From: Panicum virgatum | Taxonomy: Eukaryota > Streptophyta > Magnoliopsida > Poales > Poaceae | Length of the DNA stretch: 64,000 bases | Assembly: GCF_016808335.1 (NCBI RefSeq) | Contig: NC_053139.1 | Location: 18,122,782-18,186,781, forward strand | Reading direction: 5' to 3' | In this document: piece after piece, positions 38,500-49,071 of the stretch | How positions within the stretch are numbered: position 1 is the stretch's first letter | Layout: every line of letters begins with the position of its first letter | Program-made: the position numbers and the translations under genes | Notes under the pieces: generated by a model | What the model saw: only the letters and a program-made list of their open reading frames with translations | Databases searched by the model: none | Told to the model about the DNA's origin: nothing

Positions 38500-40056
38500 A
38501 AATCACAAATTTTAAAAAGAAGGGGTAAAATAACCATTGATGTTTGAAATAGGGGCAGAAACACTTTTTTCACATAGTTCTATATGTGTCCAATTTAAAA
38601 TTTAATACATAGATCTAAACATGCATGCACTAAATTTTAGTCATATAATATTTAGGTTCCGTTCAGATCTATGGAAACCATAATGTAAAGGTGGGCCTCC
38701 ATTGTAAAAAATTCCGAAAAAGAATGAAATGTTCTAGAACACAGACATAAGCCGCGCCCATGCACAAATGTGGCATTGGAGCTTGTCGGTACTTTTTTCC
38801 CCTTCAGGGAGTCACGCCCCGGAGCTTGGCACGATCAAAAGAGCTAGTTTTTTAAAATTTAGATCAACATAGGCTATTATTGAAATATTAGATTAAAAAG
38901 AATTAAAATAAAATAAAAATCGTGTTGCTAAGTATAGCTGGACGCTATTCGGATGAGCCAAGACAAGATCTGTGATCAGTGTTTGGACGGTTTAACTCGG
39001 AGATGTTGGTTCATTATATCCGTGGGGGCAGCAGGCCTAGAGGGTTTGTGGGAGCTGGTTGGACCAGCAGGGCGCAACAGCCAACAGGCGGAGTGATGAG
39101 GCGATGAGTGAGTTTATGATGGACATATGGTGGGGCAAAAATGTTAATGGAGTTAGGGAAGAATAAGGATGTAGCCCCTCCGTTTCAATTATATATATTT
39201 TTAGCTTTTCTTTTCAGCTGGTACAAAGTTAGCTGATTGAATAGTGTTCTGTGAGAGAGAATAAATCGGAATAAGCCGAAAGTAGACAAGTCGAGATTTT
39301 TCTACGATCTAGATATAGTATATATCTAGGTGCATACTAAAGAAACTTTTTGTATCTAGAAAACTAAAAAACTTATAATCTAAAATCGAGCGAGTCAGCG
39401 AGCAGCCGGTTGTGGGTTGGCACTGTTTCAATTCCAACCCTTCCCACCGGCCTATTCAGCTAGTGTATTTTGCGAAATTTCTTGTGTCGTATGTGCCGTG
39501 AACGGAGTGGTGGGAACTTTAGCATTTCGTATGTGCCCTCACCGTCGCAATTCCACAGTGTGCAAATGTGTACCAGTACCATTGATTATTGCCGCTGACG
39601 TCACGTGGACCTACGTACGTAAGAAAATACATGTAAAAAAAGTACATCGATCTACGCAGTGTACGATGTATGGGAGTATAATCGGTAGGAGAGCCTAGCT
39701 GCGTCCATCAAGTCAAGGTGGAGTAAACTATTGCTGAAGTGAAGTGGTCTGGGCAGTGGAGCAGGGCTTGTCTGGTCCCGTTCCCATCTGATGATGTCGG
39801 TAAATTGCGATGCGAACGCGAGGCCCCTCTCCCTCCGGCCTCCGGTGCTCTTCACAGTCCCACCCCCATCCACGACAAAGACTTGACCCCGTGGCGAATT
39901 GCTAGTGCTCGAGCACATCAGCGCATGATCCGTGACAAATCACCCGCCATTCTAGCTAGGTATGGTAGGTCAACTGCTCGGATCCACCGCACAGCCAAAA
40001 GGGATCATCAAAACTCCCAAGAATCATCTCGCCGCCCAATTTCACTTCCACCCACC
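38500..40056. other. Upstream region of the PGG gene
   Basis: AT-rich and mostly unrecognised. 38518-38570 may be an eroded MULE end. A Stowaway-like start (CCCCTCCGTTTCAATTATATA) occurs at about 39176 without a visible partner end. The last 300 bp before the ATG are the likely promoter/5' UTR. Confidence 0.4.
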
Positions 40057-41024
40057 ATGTCCATGTCCATGTCCGTGCAGATCCCCGTGGATGGTCCTGT
40101 CTCCCCGCCACCTCCGGGCGCCGCCTGCGGCGACGTGGCGGCCGAGGACGGAGCGCCGCCGGCCCCGGCCAGTGCCAGGCCCATGCCCGTGCTTATCTCG
40201 CCCATCGTCGCCGTCCCCGCCGACGGCGCCGCCCCGGCTGCTTCTGCTGCTGCCGCGGCGCTGCCGCCGGCGTACACCGGCGTGCTGTACACGCACCACC
40301 ACCACAAGTGGCCCGTGGTGGTCGACGACCCCGGCAAGAAGCGGGAGAAGTGGCTCAAGGAGATGCGCGGCTGGCTCATGGTGATCGCCGTACTCGCCGC
40401 CTCCGTCACCTACCAGGCGGGGCTCAACCCGCCCGGCGGCTTCTGGCAGCAGGACGACCCCGAGGGCAACGTCGCCGGCACGCCCGTGCTCCAGTCAAAG
40501 TTCCCCAAGCGGTCGGTGACTGTAATGCTTTCTTCCATTGGCGTGGCTGCCATTTTTGCGATGGATGGGCATTTGAGCTTCGTTAACCTTTGTACAGGTA
40601 CACCGTGTTCTTCTACTTCAACTCGACGGCGTTCGTGACGTCGGTGGTCATCATCGTCCTGCTCATGAACGAGTCCTTCTACCACTCGGAGGCCAAGGTG
40701 GAGGCGCTGGAGATCATCGTGGTGCTCGACATGGCGGGGCTCATGGGCGCCTACATCGCCGGCTGCACCCGCGAGGTCTCCTCGTCCATCTACATCATCG
40801 TCCTCACCGTCGTCGTCTTCCTCTACGTCGTTTACACGGCGCAGCTCCTGCCCAAGCTCTGGGGCCTCGTCGTGCACGTGCCCTTCGTCCACAAGGCGGC
40901 CCAGGGCGGCGCGCTGCCCGTGCCGCACGACATCCTCGACACGGCCAGGCCACGGGCGGACATCGGCCGGACCAAGTCGGCGCCGCCGCGGTCTGTAGGA
41001 TTGGTCGTCGGAGCAGACGAGTGA
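40057..41024 (+). CDS. PGG-domain (DUF3447/ankyrin-associated type) membrane protein, two exons
   Basis: Exons 40057-40511 and 40598-41024 give 293 residues; the intron splits an Arg codon. The Met at 40057 opens MSMSMSVQIP; an upstream in-frame Met at 39739 has no conserved sequence after it. Residues 1-95 are Ala/Pro-rich and disordered with a His stretch (THHHHKWP). The PGG domain follows: KWLKEMRGWLMVIAVLAASV, TYQAGLNPPGGFW, YTVFFYFNSTAFVTSVVIIV. Three further hydrophobic helices give four membrane spans in all (about 109-130, 155-177, 188-208, 214-236). Ankyrin repeats, which often precede this domain, are absent. Related proteins are plant membrane proteins of uncertain role. No lesion is seen. 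Confidence 0.9.
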
Positions 41025-41414
41025 CGGACGATCGTGAATAAATTTCTTACAACTTCGGCAGACTTTAGCTGGATCCCATTCTCTAGATGTATCAAGATTA
41101 TTTTTGCTCGCTGGCTTGGTCCAGTCCAGTGGCTTGGTGCGGTCCTGTGTACTCTTTGCATTCATTTCTGTTCGACGTCTTAAAATCCACGCCGCCAGAC
41201 ATCATTAACATGTTTAAACTGCTAGATTTAGATAGAAATTCTATTACTAGTGGTATTGCTAAATTATGCCATAGGTTTAGATAAAATAGGCATTTACGTT
41301 CCTCAACTTTCTTCAACTTTGCTGCAAGGGTTAAATTCGTCATGTAACTTTCAAATTGGCCAATCTAATTCTTAACTTTCTATTTTGGATCAAACTCGTC
41401 CTTGTCCTAATAAT

Positions 41415-42095
41415 CAGGGGCGGACCTACAGGGTGGCCCATATGGGCCTTGGCATACCCTAAAAAATAGGCTAGATTCATGTAAAAAATCCCTATATATC
41501 TTCAAGTCCGTTAGCTCATGTATTTATAGCTTTGAATTTAGTCAAAACCAAGAAAATTGAGCGGAATATTTTCTTTGAAGTGGATGAAGATGATATAATG
41601 GAGACTTTCATGGCCACTAGACATCATAGGCTAGACAAGCACAAGTAGTATTGTAATCTTCTTTAGTTATGTGGTCTCAGTAGCACTTCTCGGGTCCTGG
41701 GTTCGACTCCAAGTGGAATCAAATTTCAGCCTGAAGTTTAAAAAATCCTCTGGCTACATGCCAAAGCATATAGAAATAGGTCCTGGCTCACCCTGACCCT
41801 CTCTCACGCGGGTTACGGTATGAGTTACAACATCCCTATGTAAAAGTGGGGCAGGGGTTCGGAAATTTTCTCGGTCTACGTGAGAGGTCTTCTTAAAGCT
41901 CGGAGAGTGGCTTGTCTTTCCCAGGTCGAGTTTTTTTTAATTGTTGAATTCAAGATAATATGTTATTTCTTACTTGTATCCCGAAATGTTTGGTGAATTT
42001 ACTGTCTTTTACCAAATTGAAAAATGAATTATACCATTTTGTATGTGAAAATTTGGCACGGCATACCCTATATTGAAAAGCTAGGTCCGCCACTG
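41415..42095. mobile_element. hAT-type non-autonomous element, 681 bp, exact 8-bp duplication
   Basis: Ends CAGGGGCGGACCTA and TAGGTCCGCCACTG are inverted repeats with one mismatch. CTAATAAT flanks both sides (41407-41414 and 42096-42103). The inside has no coding capacity. It contains a GGTTCGACTCC stretch (about 41699) that resembles a tRNA T-arm but is not a tRNA gene. Confidence 0.93.
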
Positions 42096-42129
42096 CTAAT
42101 AATGGGCTCTTCATAATAATATGGCATGC

Positions 42130-43330
42130 GTGTACAGTACATTACTGTTTGGAACGAAGGAATCTAAAATAGAGGAAAAGGAAAAAAACACAGAAAATGT
42201 GTATGAAGGAAGTATGAAAACAGAGGATTGGAAAAACACATGAAAAAAATAGAAGCAGGCGTTTGGAGCACAGGAATTAAAAAAAAACTAGAACATTAGG
42301 CGCGCGATGCGTGCTCTACCATCTGGGTGGAATGTCGATCCCTGCTCTTCACGGTAAATCAATTTGATGTGCATACAGTTCAAAGCCTGATTAGAGCAGA
42401 GAAATAAACACGTCGAGAAGCCATCCATCTATCTCGTTAAGGTAACAAAACACATCAATGAAACACCTAGAGAGCATTAGGTTTTATGGATGAGTACAAG
42501 TATGCTCCATATCTAACGAAAAACATATCAAGCAAGCGGATCAAATGAAAAGAATATGGGAGCAATATGCTCCATATCTAACTAATAAAATACAAGCAAG
42601 CAGATCAGATGAAAAGAATATGGGAACAACAAAAGCCCATAGATAGGAGACAGATAAACTAAAAGGTGAAACATGCTGGACTAAAATATGGAAAATAAAC
42701 ATAAACAATAGGCTTATTCTACAAGAAACTATTTAATCTGTGATGAATTTTGACGAAATTTTTGTAACGTTTTCAGAGATCGTCAGGAATATGCAATATG
42801 GATATAAGGCCCACAACACAGTGATATTTTGTCGATTTCGTCATGAAGCAACCCATAATCTATGACGTTTTAGTAAATCCGTCGCAAATAACCTGTGACG
42901 TAGTTGGTATTTAAGTTTTTATACTATCTCATGCCCTGTTAAAAAAAGTGGCACGGCAAGGGGGTGTCACAGAAATTGTCATAGTCCCTTTATACTATCT
43001 CATGCCTTGTTAAAAAAAAAGTGGCACAGCAAGGGGCAAAGGGGGTTCAAACCTTGGACTGCAGCCCACCATGGAAGTGCCGTACCATTCAGCTAGTAGT
43101 GTAGTTACATTGGAATCACTGTGCTGTAGATAAAGTTGAGTTTATGTGTTACATTAAATTTTATTCATAGCAAAACCTGAAAAAAGAAAAGAGAGCAAAA
43201 ACATTGACACAAATGGGAGTCGGAAAAAGTGGCGCTGGAGAGAGTCGGAAAAAGAGGGATGGTAGAAGTCCTTAATGTAACTATTTTTGACCTACCTGAG
43301 CAATTGCACGGTCAGTGTTTTAGCTTGAGA
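42130..43330. repeat. Intergenic repeats: 62-bp duplication, CACTA-like relic, 90-bp duplication
   Basis: TGCTCCATATCTAAC units start at about 42508 and 42570. A stretch from about 42722 (CTACAAGAAACTATTTAATC) with GTGACG-type motifs to about 42905 looks like an eroded CACTA end without a partner. ACTATCTCATGCC..TGTTAAAAAAA..AGTGGCAC is duplicated at about 42921 and 42992. No gene is seen. Confidence 0.5.
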
Positions 43331-43639
43331 TCATAGCACGAAGGGGAAAAATATGTGACTTGTCATTTTGCATGCGTTACTCCATTCCTGCTTTGTGCTG
43401 GAAGGAATAACTCTTCTGTTGGACAGATGGAACCATATGCAAAACAAGAAAAGCAGCTAGCATGCTACATATAGCTTCATCCCTCGGTAAGGTCAGATCG
43501 GTTTGGAGTACGATGAACATGAGAATATAATCTACTAATTAATAATTAATCATCACGCATATGGCCACGGCACGCAGATGCCAAACGCCCGCCAACAATG
43601 CACTCGTGAGCTTGCGATGTCCGGCGACGATCACCGCCG

Positions 43640-44640
43640 TCAAGCAGTCCCTGACGACGGGAAAGATGATGTGCGGGTCGGGAGGTACCCGTCTCCGACG
43701 GCTCGTCGCACAAGGAGTGGCTCAAGGAGATGCGCGGGTGGCTGATCGTGCAGGCCACCATGGCCGCGCATGTCGGTGACGTACCAGGCCTGGCGGAGCC
43801 AGGATTTAAGAGTTGGGTATTTCCAAATTAAAAAATCATCCAATACAAAATGCTAAAAGTTCAAAATTCTATAAAAAGTTCAAACTAATAAAGATGGTTC
43901 ATGCAATAAAGAGAAATTAAAATTGTTTTTTTTTCATTTCTCATGTGCTGATTTTTGTTTCCACTAGACTAAATACGCTCTACAAATATTTGAAATCACT
44001 GACTTGCTATTTATTTTTCATAGAGCTCCACAATCCACGCTAAAAAAACATATACACCTTATAAAACTAAATACTAATAGTAATTGTGCAAGTAAAGTAG
44101 AGAAATTTGGATCTAAGATTCCTACTGACCTAATACCTCTTCTGCGTCTGAAAATAACCCAGACAATGATAGGAACAACTAGACACACCGCCGTGCAAAT
44201 ATTAATATATGTGCTTCTGCACGGTGCGAGACCGGGGGCTCGAACCCTGACTCGTTGGGCACCTCTGCTGCTCCGGGAAGAGCAGCTATGGCATTAATGT
44301 TGGGCGTCAGTGCATCTCTAATTTCCCTTGCATGTGATGCACTGCCGGGGTGGGATGTGAGGCATGGGACATTTCTGTGTCGGCGTTAGGCTGAGTTAGA
44401 AATTAAAAACTAGAATTCTTAGCCCAATATAACATATACATATGTGCATACTTGACATATACTCCTGGGTACTTAATTTTGAAGCAAAATAGTTGGGTAT
44501 TCCTGGGAAAGTGGGAATACCCAGGCATCCATACTGGCTCCGCCCATGCCAGGCAGGGCTGAACCTTTCCCGGCGGGTTCGATCAGGCAGGACGACAAGA
44601 GACCGGCACCCCGCTACTGCGCGAGCCAATAGTAACATAC
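43640..44640 (+). pseudogene. Truncated PGG-domain gene copy, split by a hAT element
   Basis: HKEWLKEMRGWLIVQATMAA (about 43707-43768), then after a 2-bp frame slip SVTYQA (to 43789), resumes at 44549 as QAGLN and a frame-shifted GGF/QDD stretch. This matches the exon-1 end of the intact gene at 40057, so it is a dispersed duplicate. The 5' low-complexity region and all of exon 2 are missing. Confidence 0.75.
43790..44548. mobile_element. hAT-like non-autonomous element, about 760 bp, inside the PGG pseudogene
   Basis: Inner ends GGCGGAGCCAG (left) and CTGGCTCCGCC (right) are inverted. CCAGGC is duplicated on the two sides (43784-43789 and 44549-44554), and the PGG reading frame resumes across it. 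Exact ends are uncertain by 1-2 bases, so an 8-bp duplication can only be matched at six positions. Confidence 0.8.
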
Positions 44641-44806
44641 TAGAAATCAACATTATATCTTTTTTTTTGTGAAAGGAAGGATGGTATTATAAGTGTAGCA
44701 CAGTACATCCCCAAAGTACAAGGAAGACCCCCAGAAAAATAGAAAGACCCCATCTTCCTTGCCTTCGTCTTCGTAGAGCACCACCGGCACCGACGAAGCT
44801 GGAGAG

Positions 44807-45757
44807 CAGGGGCGGGCCCGGAATTTGAAATTTGGGTATTCGAAATTTTTAAAGCGCGATTTTTTTTGGCGGCCTAAAATACATGTATTCATAGCATATA
44901 TAATTAAGTATCAAAATCATAGCATTTATCGTAACATAACTTGAAATTGTTCGACATGGAGATAATAGTTGTACTAAATGGTCAAAATATTCAAGTTGTA
45001 ACATGTATAATAAATAGAGGACAAAACAGCAAAATGATAAGAAAGTTTATAAATTTCAGCCTACTTTTCGATTCTTAATGCCTTGAAAATAGGAGATGAT
45101 GTTCTAATCCTTAGCTCGCAAGAAGAATTCTCTTTCAATGAATGTGATCAAGCTACCATTCAAAAATTTCTGCCCCATCTTACTTCTTATCTTGTATTTG
45201 ACAAAGTTCATTATAGAAAAGATCCTCTCAGCACCAGCAGTTGCAATAGGGAGAAGTAGCACTAATTTGATAAGTTTGTAAACAATATCATATCAAGAAA
45301 TCTTTTCTTCTTTAACTAGCATCATAGATAATTCTGTTGGACTTTTCAAATTTTTAACTATCATCATAGATAACTGTGCTAGCAGCGGCGTCTGGGAGCA
45401 GAGCACGGGAGCAAAAGCAGATATGCAGATATGGAATGGGCCGTCATGGGGAAAGGACTCAGGCTATGAAGCTGCCGAGTGTCAAGCTGTGGAGGGGCGA
45501 GCAGGCCTGCTGGGCCGGTGCGGAATGGATGGGGAGGAGGTGAGCGAGGGTTATTTGGGCTGTTGCGGGCCGGCGCGCGGCTTGGCCTGCTGGCCTGAGG
45601 AGGAGAATGCGTCAATTTGAGCCCAACTTAGCTGTGTTCTCTAGTTATTTTCAATCTTTGGATACATACACGTATTGTATACTATATATGAAATTTTTTG
45701 TCACAAATTTTGGGTATTCAGCTGAATACCCATGAATACATGGTGGGCCCGCCCCTG
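44807..45757 (-). mobile_element. hAT element, 951 bp, with transposase dimerisation-domain remnant
   Basis: Ends CAGGGGCGGGCCC and GGGCCCGCCCCTG are perfect inverted repeats; CTGGAGAG flanks both sides (44799-44806 and 45758-45765). It sits inside the truncated LINE. On the minus strand 45291-45104 is an unbroken coding scrap of 62 residues, the C-terminal end of a hAT transposase. Confidence 0.95.
45104..45291 (-). pseudogene. hAT transposase C-terminal (dimerisation) fragment
   Basis: Encodes YKLIKLVLLLPIATAGAERI, then FSIMNFVKYKIRSKMG, LNGSLITFIEREFFLRAKD and a stop. This is the hallmark dimerisation region of plant hAT transposases of the TTF-type zinc-finger/ZMYM1-like group. The rest of the transposase gene is deleted. 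Confidence 0.88.
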
Positions 45758-46782
45758 CTGGAGAGTTTCATCTCACCGTCAAGGAGCTCCAAATCTTGGA
45801 ATCGCTGCAAAAGTCAACGCCATGGAGCACCATCCCTGACGCATCTACTACCGCTATGGCACATCAGCAGCATCCTCACCGGCAAGGGCGAAGAAACACC
45901 CGTAGCACCACCTTCCTCTAATCTTCTCGTGCGCCACCACAAATCCGGTGCCACCGACGACGATGGCTCGGAACGAACATCCCATGGGGACGTCCAGATC
46001 ATCCCCCCTTTCGCAAAAGAGAAGGAGACCACCAACCTCATGACGCGGCCGGAAAGGACGCCAAATTCGCATCGAAGGAGCAAAATCCTCACCGCCTTGC
46101 AGTGGAAGACCACAGCCCGCAGGAGGAGCAGCCACCGTAGAAAGTCCAGCGCTGCCGCCACCATCCACGACCGAACGACAGCGCCACCGCTGACCTCCCG
46201 GCATACCCACCACACCGGCTCCTCACTAGCTCCAGAGGACTCACCAGCGAGGCGAAGAAGAAGCCGGCGACGCTTATTCCACCACCGCAATCCCGTCTCC
46301 GCCCTATGGGCACTGCCTGTGACAGACCTGGAGCTGCCAGCACCGGAGGTGTCGGAGTAGTCGCAGATGAAGTAGATGCCACTGAGCCGAGGATCTTCTT
46401 CACTGCATCGACGCCAACAAATGCCTGAGACAAAGCAGCACAAATATACACATCTCACCGACAAATCAACAAGAAGAACCGTCAGGAGCAAAAGAATCCG
46501 ACATGGAGATAAACTCGCCGCCGTTGCCGCCGTCCAACCAACGACAACCAGAGACGCCGACGACCCACTCCACCGGCAACCCTAGCAAACTAGCACAACC
46601 TATCCTATACTAGTAGCTATAAACAGCGCCGGACATCGATCCGGCTGATTCCCCCCTCACCGCCGGCGGAGAGGCTGCCAGAGGCGGGGAATCGGGCGGA
46701 TCGACGCCGGAAAGCAGCATCGCCCATGTTTCGCCCCTGGCGTACTGTGGATGGGGAAAGAACGGGACATCAACATTATATC

Positions 46783-48135
46783 CTATTTTTAAGGCGAATT
46801 GAAACACGGACAACACACTAGACATCAGCATTTTGGGGTGACCCATGCTGTGGACCACCCCTAAAATAGACCGATTTCTAGGAGCGGGGCTCCTTATGAA
46901 CAACCCATAAAATGAATTTTTATGGCGGTTTGTAGGATGGCCCGCCTCTAGACATGGTCCCATAAAAATAAATTTATATCTTTTTCATATGATGTTGGAC
47001 GAAGACAAAACTTTGTATCAAGTTCTATAGCTCAATGAGATCTTAAAGTTTGTAGCTGATAATTTTTTTCATTTGAAATTGTTTAATTGTTCAAAAGTTC
47101 GTTATGAATTCTTAGATTTTTAAATTAAAATTTTTTAAAATGACCACGTATGCAGACAAGCTTTATATCAAAGTTCTAGTACTAAACAAGATCCAAAACT
47201 TCATAGTTGGCTAGTTTTTTATTTGAGATCGTTTAGGATTCCAAATGTACACTCCTAGAAATCGATTTCTAGGGGTGGTTGTCCTATTTTTAGTTGCGAA
47301 AAGTAGGAGCTGATCGTGGTGCCTCTACAAATGTTTTTTTATAATGCTTGTCACTGATCACAATTTTTTTCTGGTGTATTGAATAAAATAAAAACGTTCC
47401 ACTACTAAAAAACGGTTTGTAGGAACGCTTTGATTTTTTTTCTAGGGAGGCTCAAAATGTAACCCGCTCCAATAAACGGAGCGGGGGTACTGTAGCTGCC
47501 AACACACCCCTAGAAAAGCATTTTCAGAGACAGGTCATCTCCTCACCCGCCCCTGAAAATGGCTCCCCATTTAAGGGGCAGGTGTGGGGCTGATCCGCCC
47601 CCTGAAAATGCCATTTGTTGGGGCGGTTCACCCCCACCCGCCTATGAAAATGACCCCCCAACCGTATTTCCAGGTGCGGCTAACGCCCTCTCCCGCCCTT
47701 AAAAATGCCCAACAAAAGTAGCATACCACTTTCTTCCTCCTCTCGACAGCCCATTGCTTCCTCGATGGGAGGTGCTACCCTAAAATTCAAAAAAAAAAGT
47801 AAAAAGGGTAGGGAATGTTTTAAACTTGATTTCCTTCGAGTTGAGGGCTGTAGGAGGTAAGTTGATGCTAATTCCATATCTTTTCTATGTTTTTTGGATA
47901 GTTTTAAGGCTCAAATGGATCTCTCTTTGCCTCTAGCTAGATCTAGATCTTCATGATGTGGATTTTCCTTTTGGGGCTTCATTTGACTCAAACTTTTGGA
48001 TGAAATTGTGCCATTTTAGTAGGAGAATAAGATTGTAAAATCATTTAGGCTCGGTCTATAAGTTTTAGCCTCATTCCCAAGTAAATAACTTTCTTGATAC
48101 ATGAAGGAGACAGAGAGGAAGAAATTATTTTTTTC
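46783..48135. mobile_element. Remains of CACTA elements
   Basis: 46783-47382 has GGGGTGACCCA/GGACCACCCC-type subterminal motifs and an eroded end (TTTTTTTCTGGTGTATTG); the LINE at 44660-46768 is inserted in it. A second left end, CACTACTAAAAAACGGTTTG, starts at 47400 with subterminal GCGGGTGAGG-type motifs to about 47700 and then leader-like sequence to about 48130. No matching right ends were found. Confidence 0.6.
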
Positions 48136-48298
48136 TTTTTTTTTCCAAACTGGACTTTGGCCTGATTTCATTACTTTTCAACATTGAAATTACAGACTTT
48201 TTGTTATCTTGTTTTAACGACAGCTTGCTGCATGCAACACAGAGGGCTGCAAACAGAAAGCCAAAACACCAGGTCACACCGTCACAGTACACAAGTAA

Positions 48299-48841
48299 TC
48301 TCTATACTCTAGAGCCGGTGCATTCCGGCTCGTTTAGTTGAACCACGTCACCAAATTAATCTTTGGACGTCCGATTATGAACGTACGGCATGTAAAAATA
48401 TTATCATATATCAGGAATATCGAGAGTTGCCATTGTGGTGCGTTCTCTAGAATCATGTTTCGCGAAAACTCCAGTCATCCTATAGAAATCCAGATAGTAG
48501 AATAAGACAAAACAGCACCTTAGTACAGACTTGAATCTATAATATAAAGATCGAAAATAATTGAAAACATCTCTATACTCTAGAGCCGGTGCATTCCGGC
48601 TCGTTTAGTTGAACCACGTCACCAAATTAATCTTTGGCCGTCCGATTATGAACGTACGGCATGTAAAAATATTATCATATATCAGGAATATCGAGAGTTG
48701 CCATTGTGGTGCGTTCTCTAAAATCATGTTTCGCGAAAACTCCAGTCATCCTATAGAAATCCAGATAGTAGAATAAGACAAAACAGCACCTTAGTGCAGA
48801 CTTGAATCTATAATATAAAGATCGAAAATAATTGAAAACAT
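48299..48841. repeat. Two-copy 271-bp tandem duplication at the Helitron 5' end
   Basis: Units 48299-48569 and 48570-48841 differ at about three positions. Each begins TCTCTATACTC preceded by A, so both copies look like complete Helitron left ends. Confidence 0.93.
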
Positions 48842-49071
48842 TTTTCACTTAAATTGGGTCCACGTTACCCCTCACGCCGGACCCGCCTGTAAGAAGCTAG
48901 GGAGGTGGGAGGGGGTGGAGACCCATAAAAACAGCATGTTGGAGCATGTTTTTGCCAAAAACTAAATTATTTTGTCACCCGACGGCTCGCCTACCCGCCT
49001 CGCATATCCGCCTTTCGTTTGGTCAGCCGGTCAACGCGCGCTTCTCCTTTCCAGTTTCCTCTGCTTCGTGC

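Larger units (their letters stand above)
18481..38570 (-). mobile_element. Decayed Mutator-like element (MULE) hosting the nested 19.6-38.5 kb insertions (tentative extent)
   Basis: Coding remains of a Mutator transposase gene lie at 29625-30130 on the minus strand, and Lys/Glu/Arg-type tail repeats at about 18990-19500. Outside them, the sequence at 18481-18590 (GGGGCAAAAGCGTTTCC..., then TTTTACCCCT) and the inverse at 38518-38570 (GGGGTAAAATAACC..., then GGGGCAGAAACAC) look like decayed inverted ends. If so, one MULE was split first by an LTR element and separately by a LINE. No 9-bp duplication could be fixed, so the outer limits are an inference. Confidence 0.4.
44660..46768 (-). mobile_element. 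Truncated LINE-type retroposon, minus strand, 14-bp target duplication
   Basis: ATCAACATTATATC occurs at 44646-44659 and again at 46769-46782. The left side begins with a T run (poly(A) tail on the minus strand), so the element reads right to left. Net length without the nested hAT is about 1.15 kb. The 5' part shows an ORF1-like start (ARGETWAMLLSGVDPPDSPP) followed by Gly/Val-rich open sequence to the tail, without endonuclease or reverse transcriptase. It is an internally deleted, non-autonomous LINE derivative. Confidence 0.8.

Noticed and set aside
39739..40056. N-terminal extension of the PGG protein from an upstream in-frame Met
   Set aside because: The extension has no conserved feature. 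The Met at 40057 precedes the typical Ala/Pro-rich start.
41690..41720. tRNA-like GGTTCGACTCC (and similar phrases near 37480, 43030 and 44230)
   Set aside because: No acceptor stem, D-arm or anticodon arm can be built around them. They lie inside transposable elements or repeats, where such phrases are common.
45698..46360. 220-codon plus-strand gene
   Set aside because: It overlaps the hAT right end and is antisense to the truncated LINE; no domain.
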